This document shows, in pieces, positions 1-9,686 of a stretch of DNA of 36,623 nt; position 1 is the first letter of the stretch; each line of letters begins with the position of its first letter. The position numbers and the translations under genes are program-made. The notes under the pieces were generated by a model. It was not told the origin of the DNA and did not search any database. It was given only the letters and a program-made list of their open reading frames with translations. The stretch is from JACJXF01 sp964349045 (GTDB taxonomy: Bacteria > Bacteroidota > Bacteroidia > Bacteroidales > GCA-2748055), in NCBI GenBank assembly GCA_964349045.1, contig CAYGFI010000030.1, forward strand, positions 1 through 36,623. The letters run 5' to 3'.

Positions 1-289
1 TTTTAAGCGCCAGCTTGAAAAGAGGAAAGTTATAGGTTGCAATGCTATATCCCATACCGTTAATCGGACCCATAAGAGGTGAAATAAGCATCGCTCCGAT
101 AATAACTGCTGTCGAGTTCATATTGAGTCCAACAGAAGCTACAATTATTGCAAATACCAAAATCCAAAGGTTTGTGCCTTTAAAAACAATATCCTTTTCA
201 ATTGTTTCATGAATCTTTTCATAGTCATCAAGCTCACTTTGGAGGTTTATGTAACCAAGGACTTTTCGAATAAATCTAAATTGATTCAT
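1..289 (-). CDS. DUF389-family membrane protein, N-terminal part
   Basis: This is the first 96 codons of a gene that runs off the left edge; the ATG is at 289. The protein starts MNQFRFIRKVLGYINLQSEL, has an acidic, charged stretch, then a hydrophobic segment (IIVASVGLNMNSTAVIIGAM, about residues 53-72) and LISPLMGPINGMGYSIA. The run NSTAVIIGAMLISPLMGPI is typical of the DUF389 family of uncharacterised bacterial membrane proteins (hydrophobic-domain TIGR00341/TIGR00271 type). Its function is not known. A run of ten Ns lies about 195 bp upstream, so its adjacency to the polysaccharide locus is not certain. The family call is firm; the role is unknown. Confidence 0.8.
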   Translation of the reverse strand, partial: MNQFRFIRKVLGYINLQSELDDYEKIHETIEKDIVFKGTNLWILVFAIIVASVGLNMNSTAVIIGAMLISPLMGPINGMGYSIATYNFPLFKLALK

Positions 290-433
290 GGCATAAATTT
301 TAGCTTGACAAATCACGGATTTTAAAAGAACTACTTCGAAGCAGAACTGACAATGTATCAAGAATACTTTTTTTCTCAAGCAAGCAGTGGAGTATTAAAC
401 TCATTAAAACCATTTTAAAATCATGAAATTCAA

Positions 434-464
434 ATTATGATTCAATACAATTTTGAATCATAAT
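434..464. repeat. Perfect 12-bp AT-rich inverted repeat
   Basis: ATTATGATTCAA (434-445) and TTGAATCATAAT (453-464) are exact reverse complements around a 7-nt loop. The repeat lies 145 bp upstream of the DUF389 start and 120 bp beyond the stop of the secreted LamG gene. It has little GC and no U-run, so it is a weak terminator candidate; an operator is equally possible. The rest of 290-584 shows nothing recognisable apart from the gap. Confidence 0.6.
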
Positions 465-483
465 ATTACAAATAGCTAATTAG

Positions 484-493
484 NNNNNNNNNN
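484..493. other. Assembly gap of ten Ns
   Basis: Ten consecutive N characters mark a scaffold join or unresolved stretch. Linkage of the DUF389 gene to everything on the right is therefore unproven. Confidence 0.98.
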
Positions 494-584
494 AAATACA
501 TACACTGATGGGTAAATATAGTAAAATTTTGTGTAAGAAAACTGCGGGGTATGCTACAGAGCTTGTGGAAAATCGTATTTCCGC

Positions 585-3500
585 TTACATTAAAACTATT
601 TTTCCGGTTATTTGTCTGCCATCCTTCAGAACTATTTTTAGAAAATGCAGTCCACTGCATGTATCAGGAATATCAACCCTTATTAAGTTACCGGACTGTT
701 GAAACATATTCATAAAAACATCTTTACCAAAAGCAGAAAATAAAGAGATTTTTGCGATCTGTTCAGAACCGGGAAATTCAATATTAAAAAAATCTTCCGC
801 AGGATTGGGGTAAATGATTGTAGTCAGTTCTTTATTTACGATACTACCAGGAGTCGCCCATTGGCTTTTCAGCTGTTCGATCTGTAAAACCGGTATTTCC
901 CGGTTCCATAATTTCACTTCATCAACACTTCCCAACAGAGCATATTGAGTTTCAACGTTGTCCATCCGGCCAATGGTAAGTGGTTTAGTGGATGGAAGAA
1001 CAGAACCCGAAAAGGTTTTAAATGTATCAAGCACTCCATCAATATATAATTCCATTGAGTAACCTGTATAAAGAGCCGTGACATGGTAATAACGGTTCAT
1101 TTCAATAGGAGAAGAGCTGTCAAGGTCAGAAATACCGGTATAAGTCTTTACAGTCCACCGCAACATGCCCTCCGGGGTTACAGATAATTTAAACCTTTGC
1201 TGCCATGAGCCGTGGGAAATGATAAATCTCTCGGAGCCCAGTTGTTCGCACTTTACCCAGCAACTCAGGCTAATCACATCGGTGAAATTCAGATCAACAT
1301 GATTTGCAGTATAAATAATATTTTGTCCCGATGTAAACCGATATGCAAGAGATGGCATACCCCTGGCATCTTCAGTTTTTGTAACACCGGTAGCTGTAGC
1401 ATGAAATCGATCTGCCGCAACATTCTGGTTATCTGAATCAAAGGGATACCATATCAGAGGTGTTTGAAAAACGAGACCGGTATCTTTCACAAGAATTATT
1501 TTATTTACAGTGGAAGACAACAAATCCTGATTCTCAACTTTAACTGTAATATCAAAAACACCCGGAGTTTCAGGCGCCTGCCAGGTAACCGAACTACCGC
1601 TGCTTTGGTTTAATATCCCTGATGAAGTGCTCCAGAAATAATTCAGAATTTCACCTGGCGCCGGTTCAACAAGAACGGTAAATGTGGATAACCCGCCAGA
1701 AACAGTGTAACCTGAGTTTGTTTGAATCCCGTTCACAACAGGTGGTATTGGTATGCGCTCAACAATAAGCAGTTGCAATGTATCTGTTGCAGTCTGACCA
1801 TTTGCACTGATCCTGCATTTCAGAATAATCTGAGAAGGCAAGCCCGGCGCTGAAATAATTGCTTTCGATAAATTCTGACTTTCAACCAGCACATCATTTA
1901 AATACCATTCAAAATGCACCACATCATCAACATTTACATTTCCAGGTTCACAATAAGCATCGAATGTTGTATTAGCTATAATAGTTTTTTGACTGGTTAC
2001 AAGGGATTTAATCCTTAAATTTTTGGAATAGTCATACTGGTAATGGTAATCGAGAATTTCATTTCCTGCATAAAGTTTACCATCGCGTGCTTCCGGAACC
2101 AGTTCTGAATTATACAACCGGATAAGCCTCACTTCCCCGGCAGGTATAGTTAACTGTATAGAACCAGAAGCAGCTGATATGAGATTGGTTTCGGTAATGG
2201 CATCATAAACTCCGAAAGAACCGGATGGAAGACTAACAACAACCACTTTGCTAACCTGGGTTGGATTAAAATATAAGTATGTAACCAATGAATTATCTCC
2301 ATAAAAGTCGGTTTTATTCATATCGAGCCGGAGGATCTCAGGTACATTGGTTGCCTGGACAACTGCAGCAAGATAACCGACGCTTGATCCGCTGTAGAGT
2401 GACAGGTTAGTGCCAGCCCAGCCTCCCCTGATTGCATCTCCGGTAGCAAAGGGAGTTTTACCTGACCAAACTTCTTTTATTGATTCATATGGAATACATG
2501 CGTCCGGATCGTAAAGTGAAGCCCATGAATATGAATCCTGAAGGTTCTGTGGGAGGGCATTCCAGTAAAATAGCCGGCTGGCATTGGTAAGATTAAGTAT
2601 CCATTTGGCAATAGCCCTGGAATAGCGTTTGTCGTATTTAGGGAGCGGAGTCAGAGCTGTAGCCTGCTGAAAACCGTTCATAACGAAGGCATAATCATCA
2701 CCGCCATCATTTGCTTCTCCGATCAGTCCGGATACATCATATCCTCCCCAGTTACCAATGATGGATCCCCAACCTCTTAAAGAGCCACGATTAAAGCACC
2801 AGTCGAGCAATTTCTGTAGCGGGTAATCTGTTCCTTCAAGTGCATTCATGCGTGCGGCAGTAAGCGTACCGTAAGGAAGTTGCAGTTCGTATGAGGGATT
2901 TGAATCAAAACCGGCCAGGAAGTCCATGGCAAGCTGAGCTCCCCCGAAATATTTTCTGTTTCCGGTTTCAATATAGGCATTATAGAGCAGCCAGGCGATG
3001 CTTCCAGCTGATTCGGGTTCCGGAACTCCGGTAGTAAGAGGTAATCCTGTAGCAAGTTTAAAAGCGCGATAGTTCATGTTTGGAACTGACCAGGGTATTT
3101 CAGATCCACCTAACTGATTAACACAGTATAACCATCGATCGGCTACCGATGTAAACTGAGAATTGAATTCTGGTGCAGCAGTTGGATATAGTGATCTTAA
3201 CTGGTAAAAATAAACATTGGGCATAACATCATACCACCAATCGCCCCCTGATGTAGTTGAATAATTATTCAGGTATACATTCTGACTATTTTTCAGATTG
3301 AAAAAATCTTTTGTTTTAGCTACCCAGTTTATTCCACCCTGGTTGCTTTTATTAATCCCGGCAAGAGAAGCGCCGATGATAGCAGGCAAGATGTTAATTG
3401 CCTCAGCCTGATTGAGATGGTCATCTGCTCCTATGTATGAATCGAGAAACAGAGCTGTATTGTCAGGATAATTAAACTGACCTGGTGTACCTAATTTAGA

Positions 3501-3713
3501 TAAGGGTAAATATTGACCGGTTTTAGTAAAATCAAATATAAAATTGTCATAATCGCGAGCTACTTTATTCCAATCCCTTACCAGGAACGGCAAGGGTAAA
3601 TCGGGCATCTGATCAACCCTTGGAATGCTTAATTGTCCCTGTTGAGAGAAGGACTGCAGAGAAAGGATACCCAACAGTACTATCAGAAAATTTCGTAATG
3701 TGCAGGTGGTCAT
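585..3713 (-). CDS. Secreted T9SS cargo: unknown catalytic-type domain, Ig-like repeats, LamG and sorting domain
   Basis: This 1042-residue protein is probably a surface or extracellular glycan-acting enzyme. Visible in order: a signal peptide (1-24, ending SLQSFSQ); a 500-residue N-terminal domain paralogous to the 573-aa lipoprotein at 9687-11408; two Ig/PKD-like segments (about 545-740); a LamG/concanavalin-type domain (about 748-950, from LIWYPFDSDNQN to GSVDEVKLWNREI); and a type IX secretion C-terminal domain (about 960-1042, starting IIYPNPAEDFFNIEF). Stretches shared with the paralogue include PRxDQMPDLPxP, DWWYDVxPNV, TAAR(L/M)NA, NASRLFY and YLYFNP. I do not recognise the shared domain as a named family. 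It is the last gene of the polysaccharide operon, 156 bp after the LamG lipoprotein and beyond a strong hairpin, so it may be expressed at a different level. The CDS and secretion are firm; the enzymatic role is inferred. Confidence 0.9.
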   Translation of the reverse strand: MTTCTLRNFLIVLLGILSLQSFSQQGQLSIPRVDQMPDLPLPFLVRDWNKVARDYDNFIFDFTKTGQYLPLSKLGTPGQFNYPDNTALFLDSYIGADDHLNQAEAINILPAIIGASLAGINKSNQGGINWVAKTKDFFNLKNSQNVYLNNYSTTSGGDWWYDVMPNVYFYQLRSLYPTAAPEFNSQFTSVADRWLYCVNQLGGSEIPWSVPNMNYRAFKLATGLPLTTGVPEPESAGSIAWLLYNAYIETGNRKYFGGAQLAMDFLAGFDSNPSYELQLPYGTLTAARMNALEGTDYPLQKLLDWCFNRGSLRGWGSIIGNWGGYDVSGLIGEANDGGDDYAFVMNGFQQATALTPLPKYDKRYSRAIAKWILNLTNASRLFYWNALPQNLQDSYSWASLYDPDACIPYESIKEVWSGKTPFATGDAIRGGWAGTNLSLYSGSSVGYLAAVVQATNVPEILRLDMNKTDFYGDNSLVTYLYFNPTQVSKVVVVSLPSGSFGVYDAITETNLISAASGSIQLTIPAGEVRLIRLYNSELVPEARDGKLYAGNEILDYHYQYDYSKNLRIKSLVTSQKTIIANTTFDAYCEPGNVNVDDVVHFEWYLNDVLVESQNLSKAIISAPGLPSQIILKCRISANGQTATDTLQLLIVERIPIPPVVNGIQTNSGYTVSGGLSTFTVLVEPAPGEILNYFWSTSSGILNQSSGSSVTWQAPETPGVFDITVKVENQDLLSSTVNKIILVKDTGLVFQTPLIWYPFDSDNQNVAADRFHATATGVTKTEDARGMPSLAYRFTSGQNIIYTANHVDLNFTDVISLSCWVKCEQLGSERFIISHGSWQQRFKLSVTPEGMLRWTVKTYTGISDLDSSSPIEMNRYYHVTALYTGYSMELYIDGVLDTFKTFSGSVLPSTKPLTIGRMDNVETQYALLGSVDEVKLWNREIPVLQIEQLKSQWATPGSIVNKELTTIIYPNPAEDFFNIEFPGSEQIAKISLFSAFGKDVFMNMFQQSGNLIRVDIPDTCSGLHFLKIVLKDGRQITGKIVLM

Positions 3714-3765
3714 ATCATGGATTGGTTAATAAGCAGATTAAAAACCAGCATGTAAAAAAAAATAA

Positions 3766-3832
3766 AGGGACTTTTTAAAAAAGTCAGGCTCAATATCCCG
3801 CTGATTAATATGCGGAAACAATTGAGCCTGAC
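3766..3832 (-). terminator. Strong hairpin with U-run between LamG lipoprotein and secreted gene
   Basis: Exact 12-bp arms GTCAGGCTCAAT (3783-3794) and ATTGAGCCTGAC (3821-3832) enclose a loop with a further CCGC/GCGG pairing. Read on the minus strand, the stem is followed directly by T6, giving a classical intrinsic terminator 38 bp past the stop at 3870. A second palindrome (GACTTTTT facing AAAAAGTC, 3769-3785) overlaps the T-run. It lies inside the apparent operon, so it probably attenuates the distal gene or ends the transcript. Confidence 0.85.
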
Positions 3833-3869
3833 CCTTAAGAACAATTTATCTACTAACTAAATCCTGCTA

Positions 3870-4940
3870 CTATGGTTTTTCGTCGTTATAGAGTTTCGAA
3901 ACCTGGCCATCAGTTAAAGCAATATTGTAAATCTTCAGTTCATCAATAGCGCCTTTAAAGTAACCGAGGTTATCGGCATTTGTCCATTCCATGAAATTTG
4001 CAGCCAGTTCAGCATCTGTTGCAACACAACCAATAATAAATGGCTGAGGATCAGGAGAAGTAAGGGTTTGAGTAAGTGGTCCAATTCCTTTGGTTTCTTG
4101 AGTCCATGTTTTAGTAAGTAAACCATCAACATAGAATTTCAGTTCTTTGGAAGTTCCATTAACAGAAACCACCAGATGGCTCCAATTACCAACTGATACA
4201 GAATTATCTGTTTCATTATCGGCATCTACAATACCTCCGTCAACTTTTTTGAAAGTGAAGAATGGTTTACCACCACCCTGAGTCTGCAGCTTATAACCGT
4301 TCCAGTAATTCTGTGAAAGGATATAGTTGTGTTCATAAATTTCATTAGGCCTTACCCATACTGAAATGGTTAAGTTTGCAGGAAGGAAGGCAGTAGTGTA
4401 AGGAACTTCAAGGTGAGCCCCACCATCGAGGTAAACAGCATTTCCACCGTTTACACCGGAAACCCATGCGGGTGACTTTGCAGAAGCGCCAAGAATAACG
4501 CTATTTCCCGGTTTAAAAGTACCGACATGTTTAACCGTTGAATAAGCGGTGGCTGTTGTACCGGTACCTTCGTCAAAATGCCAGCCGGCATTGAGATAAA
4601 GAGACTCATCAATAAATCCATAAGCCTGGGCATCAAAAGTGTTTAAAGCTTCTGTTAACTGAGTAACCAGGTTATCGATTTGCACCTGTGTAAGTTTAGT
4701 CGCAGCTGCATCTTTTACAGTTTGCAGGGTTGTTCCAAAACTTGTTATTGCAGATTGGGGATAATCAGCCGTTGTTGCTGCAGCAGCAATTGCGTCAGCT
4801 TCAGTAATTAAAGAAGTCAAGGCAGTTTTGTCGCCTTCGACGATTTCATCATCATCTTTACATGATCCAAGGATCAACGCTGAACTTATGAATACCATAA
4901 GCAGCAAACTGTGCACATTCATTAAATTTTTCATTTTCAT
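3870..4940 (-). CDS. Surface lipoprotein with FIVAR-like helical module and LamG domain
   Basis: This 356-residue predicted lipoprotein has a signal peptide ending in the lipobox LILGSC (Cys27) followed by an acidic KDDDE run, typical of surface-exported Bacteroidota lipoproteins. Residues 38-105 form a helix-rich module (TALTSLITEADAIAAAA to LTEALNTFDAQAYG) resembling FIVAR/GA-type spacers. Residues about 113-350 form a LamG-like jelly roll (LNAGWHFDEGTGTTATAYST, LTISVWVRPNE, ELKFYVDGLL, FKGAIDELKIYNIALTDGQV). It follows SusD by 50 bp, the position of SusE/SusF-type glycan-binding proteins, so a surface glycan-binding role is inferred. No catalytic residues are evident. A strong terminator-like hairpin follows. 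Confidence 0.88.
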   Translation of the reverse strand: MKMKNLMNVHSLLLMVFISSALILGSCKDDDEIVEGDKTALTSLITEADAIAAAATTADYPQSAITSFGTTLQTVKDAAATKLTQVQIDNLVTQLTEALNTFDAQAYGFIDESLYLNAGWHFDEGTGTTATAYSTVKHVGTFKPGNSVILGASAKSPAWVSGVNGGNAVYLDGGAHLEVPYTTAFLPANLTISVWVRPNEIYEHNYILSQNYWNGYKLQTQGGGKPFFTFKKVDGGIVDADNETDNSVSVGNWSHLVVSVNGTSKELKFYVDGLLTKTWTQETKGIGPLTQTLTSPDPQPFIIGCVATDAELAANFMEWTNADNLGYFKGAIDELKIYNIALTDGQVSKLYNDEKP

Positions 4941-4990
4941 AATTTTTGGTTTTAATTGATTAAGGATTTAAATAAATATATATATTAATC

Positions 4991-6538
4991 TCACGGATTT
5001 ATAGCCTGGTTGGCATCTATCTCCGCTTGTGGTAATGGAAAATATCGTTTGGTTTCATAAATAAAGTCTTCTCCAAGGGCGTTTTCTGCAACTGTCTTAC
5101 CCCAGCGCATCAGGTCGAAATAGCGATGAAATTCCTGGGCCAGTTCAACCCTTCGTTCCGTTCGGATTACCGTCCTAAGCAGGTTATTATCTGAGGTTGT
5201 TATATCTTCAAGAAGATCAGGTGGTACCGTTCCGGAAAAGCTTGCCCTGGCACGCTGCCTGACTTCATTAAGGTTAGCTTTTGCTGAATCGGCATTACTG
5301 ATTTCGTTAAAAGCCTCTGCTTTCATTAACAACAGGTCGGCATAACGCATATAAATATAATTCAGATCCCCATCTCCCTTAAGTGATGAAGAAACTTCAG
5401 AAAGTGGCTGCTGGTGCTTTTTTGTGAGGAATCCGGTAGGTGACCAGGAAGCGTTAAAAATATCCCCGTTCAACCAGGTTTGTCCATCACGGCCAATTGA
5501 TGCATCAAGGCGCGGGTCAACCTCAAGAGTTGCGCTTCTTTCGAAAGCATCAACAAGGCTTTGGGTTGGAGTATTAAAATAGTACCCACCCTCATGCGCT
5601 GGTGCAAACCATTGATTTATGGCGCTACCGGTAAACGGATCCTGATTTGTAAGGTGTTGTATCTCAAAAATTGATTCACTACTGTTTTCATGGGCCAGCC
5701 TGAAATTATCAGCATAATCCGGTAAAAGGCTATAAAGACCGAGAGCTTCAACCTGTTGAAAATAGGAAATTGCAGTTAGCCATTTCTCCTGGTACAAGTT
5801 TACCTTCCCCAACATTGCCAGTGCAGTGCCAAGGGTAATGCGTCCTTTTTCGGAAGAGTTATATGATTCAGGTAAAACCGCAGCAGCATCATTAAGATCT
5901 TTTTCAATCTGCTGATAAATATCTGAAACTTCACTCAGTGGTACATGTATTGTTTCCTGGCTAAGCTGCGGCAACAATTTAAGGGGGACTTTTCCGAAAA
6001 TGTTTACCAGGTTAAAATAAGTGTATGCCCGTATAAATTTGGCCTCACCAATGATCCGGTTCCTGAGATCTTCATCCATTGGCACACCCGGAATATTGGT
6101 AATTACATTATTGGCACGGGAAATGGCTTCGTAAGCAAATCCCCAGTAATTGCTGATAATACCATTGTTGGCATCTGCATTGAACTCATCAATGTAAGTT
6201 ATTTCAGACTGGTCGCCGGGATTTCCCCCTTTTACAGCATCGTCAGAAGCAATGTCTCCAAATATCCATAATGCATTATTAAAACTGCTGAATGTAATGG
6301 CATTATACACGCCATTAATTGCCTGGATGGCCTGTATATTATTTTGGTAAAAAGTGTCAGAGGAAAAACTTCCCTTACGGTTTTCAGTTAAAAAATCATC
6401 GCAGGAGATCAGAGTTGTCATAAGGAAAATCAAAATAACAGATGCAGCATGAACCATCAGGAATTTGATTCCGGAGTTTTTTTTATTCATAACCTGATAT
6501 ATGCGGTTATTTGATTGATTGATAGAATTTCTTTTCAT
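4991..6538 (-). CDS. SusD/RagB-family glycan-binding lipoprotein
   Basis: This outer-membrane lipoprotein caps the SusC channel and captures oligosaccharides. The sequence reads as a typical SusD: lipobox LISCDDFL, then YQNNIQAIQAINGVYNAI, SRANNVITNIPG, GEAKFIRAYTYFNLVNIFG, IYQQIEKDLNDAAAVLP, the conserved YMRYADLLLMKAEAFNE and LNEVRQRA, and the C-terminal ERRVELAQEFHRYFDLMRWG. Length (about 500 aa) fits the family. The longest frame starts at 6538. An internal ATG at 6490 (MNKKNSGIKFLMVHAAS) gives a more normal lipoprotein signal peptide and is a likely true start. The gene lies 13 bp after SusC, so the two are co-transcribed. The identity is sure; the ligand is unknown. Confidence 0.95.
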   Translation of the reverse strand: MKRNSINQSNNRIYQVMNKKNSGIKFLMVHAASVILIFLMTTLISCDDFLTENRKGSFSSDTFYQNNIQAIQAINGVYNAITFSSFNNALWIFGDIASDDAVKGGNPGDQSEITYIDEFNADANNGIISNYWGFAYEAISRANNVITNIPGVPMDEDLRNRIIGEAKFIRAYTYFNLVNIFGKVPLKLLPQLSQETIHVPLSEVSDIYQQIEKDLNDAAAVLPESYNSSEKGRITLGTALAMLGKVNLYQEKWLTAISYFQQVEALGLYSLLPDYADNFRLAHENSSESIFEIQHLTNQDPFTGSAINQWFAPAHEGGYYFNTPTQSLVDAFERSATLEVDPRLDASIGRDGQTWLNGDIFNASWSPTGFLTKKHQQPLSEVSSSLKGDGDLNYIYMRYADLLLMKAEAFNEISNADSAKANLNEVRQRARASFSGTVPPDLLEDITTSDNNLLRTVIRTERRVELAQEFHRYFDLMRWGKTVAENALGEDFIYETKRYFPLPQAEIDANQAINP

Positions 6539-6551
6539 AGCCTGATACTAT

Positions 6552-9500
6552 TTAAAATGTGACATCGATTCCAAACATAAGTGTCATTGCTGAAGGATAG
6601 GTTCCCCAGTCAATTCCCCCTGCACGATCTCCTTCAGATTGAGAGTTATTGCTCACTGTCATTTCAGGATCAAGACCCGGATATTTGGTCAATGTAAAAA
6701 GGTTAGTGCCCGACACATAAACCCTGGCAATAGATATACCGCTAATGTTGAGTGCCTTTAAAGGGATAGAGTAGCCAACCTGCAGATTTTTCAATCTCAG
6801 ATATGAGCCATCTTCAAGAAACCGGGATGATGGTCTGGCGTTGTTGGATTTAGAGGTCCATGAAGGTCTGGGCTGAGTGGTGGAAGAGTTTTCCCCTGTC
6901 CACCTTTCGTCAAAATATCGCTGTGTAACGGTAAAACCGCGGTAAAACCCCTCAATGTCCTGGTTAATCTGCATATAAATTTTATTACCATAAGAACCCT
7001 GGAAGAACAGGCTCAGATCGAAATTTTTATAAGCTGAAGAAAAGTTGACGCCTCCGATTAATTTAGGAATGGCACTACCCATATGAATCCTGTCGTTGTT
7101 GTCAATACGTCCGTCAATTAACTGATCTTTGAATTTTACATCCCCGGGATTAATACCATTTCCCTGGAAAGCTGAAAGCAAAACATCGGTTGGATTCTGG
7201 AAGATTCCCTCCATTTCGAGCAGGTAAAATGATCCTATTGGATGTCCTACTTCAGTCCTGGTGGCGTAAATTCCTGACTCCACTACTCCGCCAAATAAGG
7301 GAGCGTCTAATTCAAGAACTTCGTTGTGCAGGAATGTGAGATTTCCACCAATTGAATAGTTCCAGTCGTCTTTCATTTTACGATAAATAGCTTCTACTTC
7401 AAGTCCTGTATTCAATACCGATCCGGAGTTGATCCATGCTGATTCCGCGTAACCTACTGAAGGAGGATTGGGCGCTTTTACCAGCATGTCTTCTGTAACT
7501 TTATAAAAGGCGTCAACTGAGACTGCAAATGCACCTTTCCATAATTCAGCATCAACTCCCGCATTATACTGAAAGCTGGTTTCCCATTTGAGATTTTTAT
7601 TTCCCAATGCTGTCTGAGCATAGCCGGCATTTGAAAAACCGCCAAATGGATAGTCGAAATACTGAGAAATCTGGTCGCTGTAAGCATAGAGGTCTATTTC
7701 CTGGTTACCTATGGCTCCATAGCCAGCGCGTAATTTCAGTGATTTAAGCCATTCAACATCAATAAGAAACTGCTCCTGGCTTAGCAGCCAACCGGCAGAA
7801 AGCGAATAAAATGTTCCCCATTTATTATTTCCGGTAAACCTTGAAGAGCCGTCTCTGCGGAGCGTTCCCGATAAATAATATTTTTCTTTATAATCGTACA
7901 TGGCCCTTCCGAAAAAGGAGGCAAGTGAAGAAGCATATTCGCTTTGACTGCTGTTTTTATTACCAATACCATTCCCGATGAAAATAAGTTCTTCCTGTTG
8001 AATGGGGAAATTCGAGTCGTTTGCATACAATCCTTTTCCGGTGTTTTTAATAGCTTCAAATCCCAGCATAGCTGAAAACGAATGTGATTCACCGAATTTT
8101 GTATCGTAATTAAAATGGTTATTCATGGACCAGTTTGCTATATTTTCACTCCCGATATTCAAACCGTTAATCGCATTGATGCGTTCAAATGTGCCCCATG
8201 TAGGATTAAACCGACGGCTAAATGTATTTCTATAATCCATCCCTCCGTTTGCAGTAAACTGTAACTTATCGCTGAGTTTTGCATTAATGAAAATTTTCCC
8301 GAGATAGCTGTCATCTTTGCGGTTGTTATCGTTATAATGGCTCATTCCTAACGGATTATATCCATCTCCAAGGAATGAATCATAAACCTGGTTCCCAAAG
8401 TATTCGGCCGGACGGTCGACATAGGTACCATCATCAAACTGAACAGGAATAGCGGGATTCCTGAAGAATGCGTACCTGATAACACTTCCCCCGTTACCTC
8501 CTAAACCATCGCCGGAACTCCCAATAATATCATTACTTGAAATTCCCACCATCATATTTATTCCAGCAGTTAACCACTTATTTACATCAGTTTTAATATC
8601 AATTCTTGCATTTCCCCTTGTGTAACCGGTTCCTTTTATGGTACCCGACTGATCGAAAAAAGAAGCGGATAACATATAAATGGTTGATTCATTACCTCCG
8701 GAAACAGAAAGTTCATGAAAATTGACAGGCGCTGTCTGAAGAAGTTCTTTAACATAGTTTACATTATCGAATTCAGAAGCCTCTGCCGGGGTTATAAGAC
8801 GACGATGCAGAGTTGGCGGAAGATAAGCATTATCGTTGGTAGCAGCCTCGTTATATACGGTTACATAATCGTTGGTATTTACCATTTTTGTCAGACGGGT
8901 AGCCTTCTGGAACCCCGTTTGCCCGCGATAGGTAACTTTTGTTTTACCTTTTACCCCTTTTTTAGTAGTAATAAGTACTATCCCGTTATTGGCCCTTGAA
9001 CCATAAATAGCAGCAGCAGAAGCATCTTTAAGCACAGTGATATTTTCAATATCCCCCGGTGAAAGAATCCTGAGGGCATCAGTTGTAGCGATACCGTCAA
9101 CAATATAAAGCGGTTCATTACTCGAATTAATAGAGCCGGCGCCACGGATCCTGACAGAAACACCTTCGCCGGGAGCGCCGGTATTTTGTGTTACCAGCAC
9201 CCCGGCTGCTCTACCCTGTAATGCCTGGGCAACATCAGGGACCGGTAATTTGTTAAGATCTTTATTTCCTACCATGGTAACAGCCCCCAGTACATTACGC
9301 TTCTTAGCTGTTCCGTATCCTATGACAACCAGTTCATCAAGTAAAAACTCCTCCGGGCTGAGAGAAATATTGAGAACGATAAGATTCCCCGGGTTTTGCA
9401 CCTGAGTTGAATACCCGATATAAGAAAACACCAGGTCAGATGAATCAGTCAACAGATCAGACGCTAAACGATATTCTCCGTTTAAGCCTGTGATGGTACC

Positions 9501-9668
9501 CGAAGTGGTACCTTTAATCATCACCGTAACTCCAATAAGGCTTTCACCGGTTTTGGCATCTGTAACGGTTCCTTCAAGTGTTCTTTGTGAAAAGACTGAT
9601 ACAGAAAGTGAGAGTAACATCACTAACAATACCAGTTGTTTAATTCTATTGATTTTACTTGATTTCAT
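6552..9668 (-). CDS. SusC/RagA-family TonB-dependent outer-membrane transporter
   Basis: This 1038-residue TonB-dependent receptor imports glycan fragments into the periplasm. A signal peptide ends SVSVFSQ. A carboxypeptidase-regulatory-like domain follows (RTLEGTVTDAKTGESLIGVT, about 28-110), then the TonB-box-like DELVVIGYGTAKK, the plug (GAVTMVGNKDLNKLPVPDVA, GRAAGVLVTQNTGAPGEG, IRGAGSINSSNEPLYIVDG, ITVLKDASAAAIYGSRANNG) and a long beta-barrel ending MTLMFGIDVTF. These are the canonical SusC motifs. It starts 18 bp after the unknown-family lipoprotein and is followed 13 bp later by SusD, making a SusCD pair inside the operon. Confidence 0.97.
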   Translation of the reverse strand: MKSSKINRIKQLVLLVMLLSLSVSVFSQRTLEGTVTDAKTGESLIGVTVMIKGTTSGTITGLNGEYRLASDLLTDSSDLVFSYIGYSTQVQNPGNLIVLNISLSPEEFLLDELVVIGYGTAKKRNVLGAVTMVGNKDLNKLPVPDVAQALQGRAAGVLVTQNTGAPGEGVSVRIRGAGSINSSNEPLYIVDGIATTDALRILSPGDIENITVLKDASAAAIYGSRANNGIVLITTKKGVKGKTKVTYRGQTGFQKATRLTKMVNTNDYVTVYNEAATNDNAYLPPTLHRRLITPAEASEFDNVNYVKELLQTAPVNFHELSVSGGNESTIYMLSASFFDQSGTIKGTGYTRGNARIDIKTDVNKWLTAGINMMVGISSNDIIGSSGDGLGGNGGSVIRYAFFRNPAIPVQFDDGTYVDRPAEYFGNQVYDSFLGDGYNPLGMSHYNDNNRKDDSYLGKIFINAKLSDKLQFTANGGMDYRNTFSRRFNPTWGTFERINAINGLNIGSENIANWSMNNHFNYDTKFGESHSFSAMLGFEAIKNTGKGLYANDSNFPIQQEELIFIGNGIGNKNSSQSEYASSLASFFGRAMYDYKEKYYLSGTLRRDGSSRFTGNNKWGTFYSLSAGWLLSQEQFLIDVEWLKSLKLRAGYGAIGNQEIDLYAYSDQISQYFDYPFGGFSNAGYAQTALGNKNLKWETSFQYNAGVDAELWKGAFAVSVDAFYKVTEDMLVKAPNPPSVGYAESAWINSGSVLNTGLEVEAIYRKMKDDWNYSIGGNLTFLHNEVLELDAPLFGGVVESGIYATRTEVGHPIGSFYLLEMEGIFQNPTDVLLSAFQGNGINPGDVKFKDQLIDGRIDNNDRIHMGSAIPKLIGGVNFSSAYKNFDLSLFFQGSYGNKIYMQINQDIEGFYRGFTVTQRYFDERWTGENSSTTQPRPSWTSKSNNARPSSRFLEDGSYLRLKNLQVGYSIPLKALNISGISIARVYVSGTNLFTLTKYPGLDPEMTVSNNSQSEGDRAGGIDWGTYPSAMTLMFGIDVTF

Positions 9669-9686
9669 ATACTTGGACTTTTCAGG

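Noticed and set aside
585..3713. Assignment of the unknown domain to GH144 or a related beta-1,2-glucanase family
   Set aside because: A superficial helical, aromatic-rich resemblance only; no motif I could defend.
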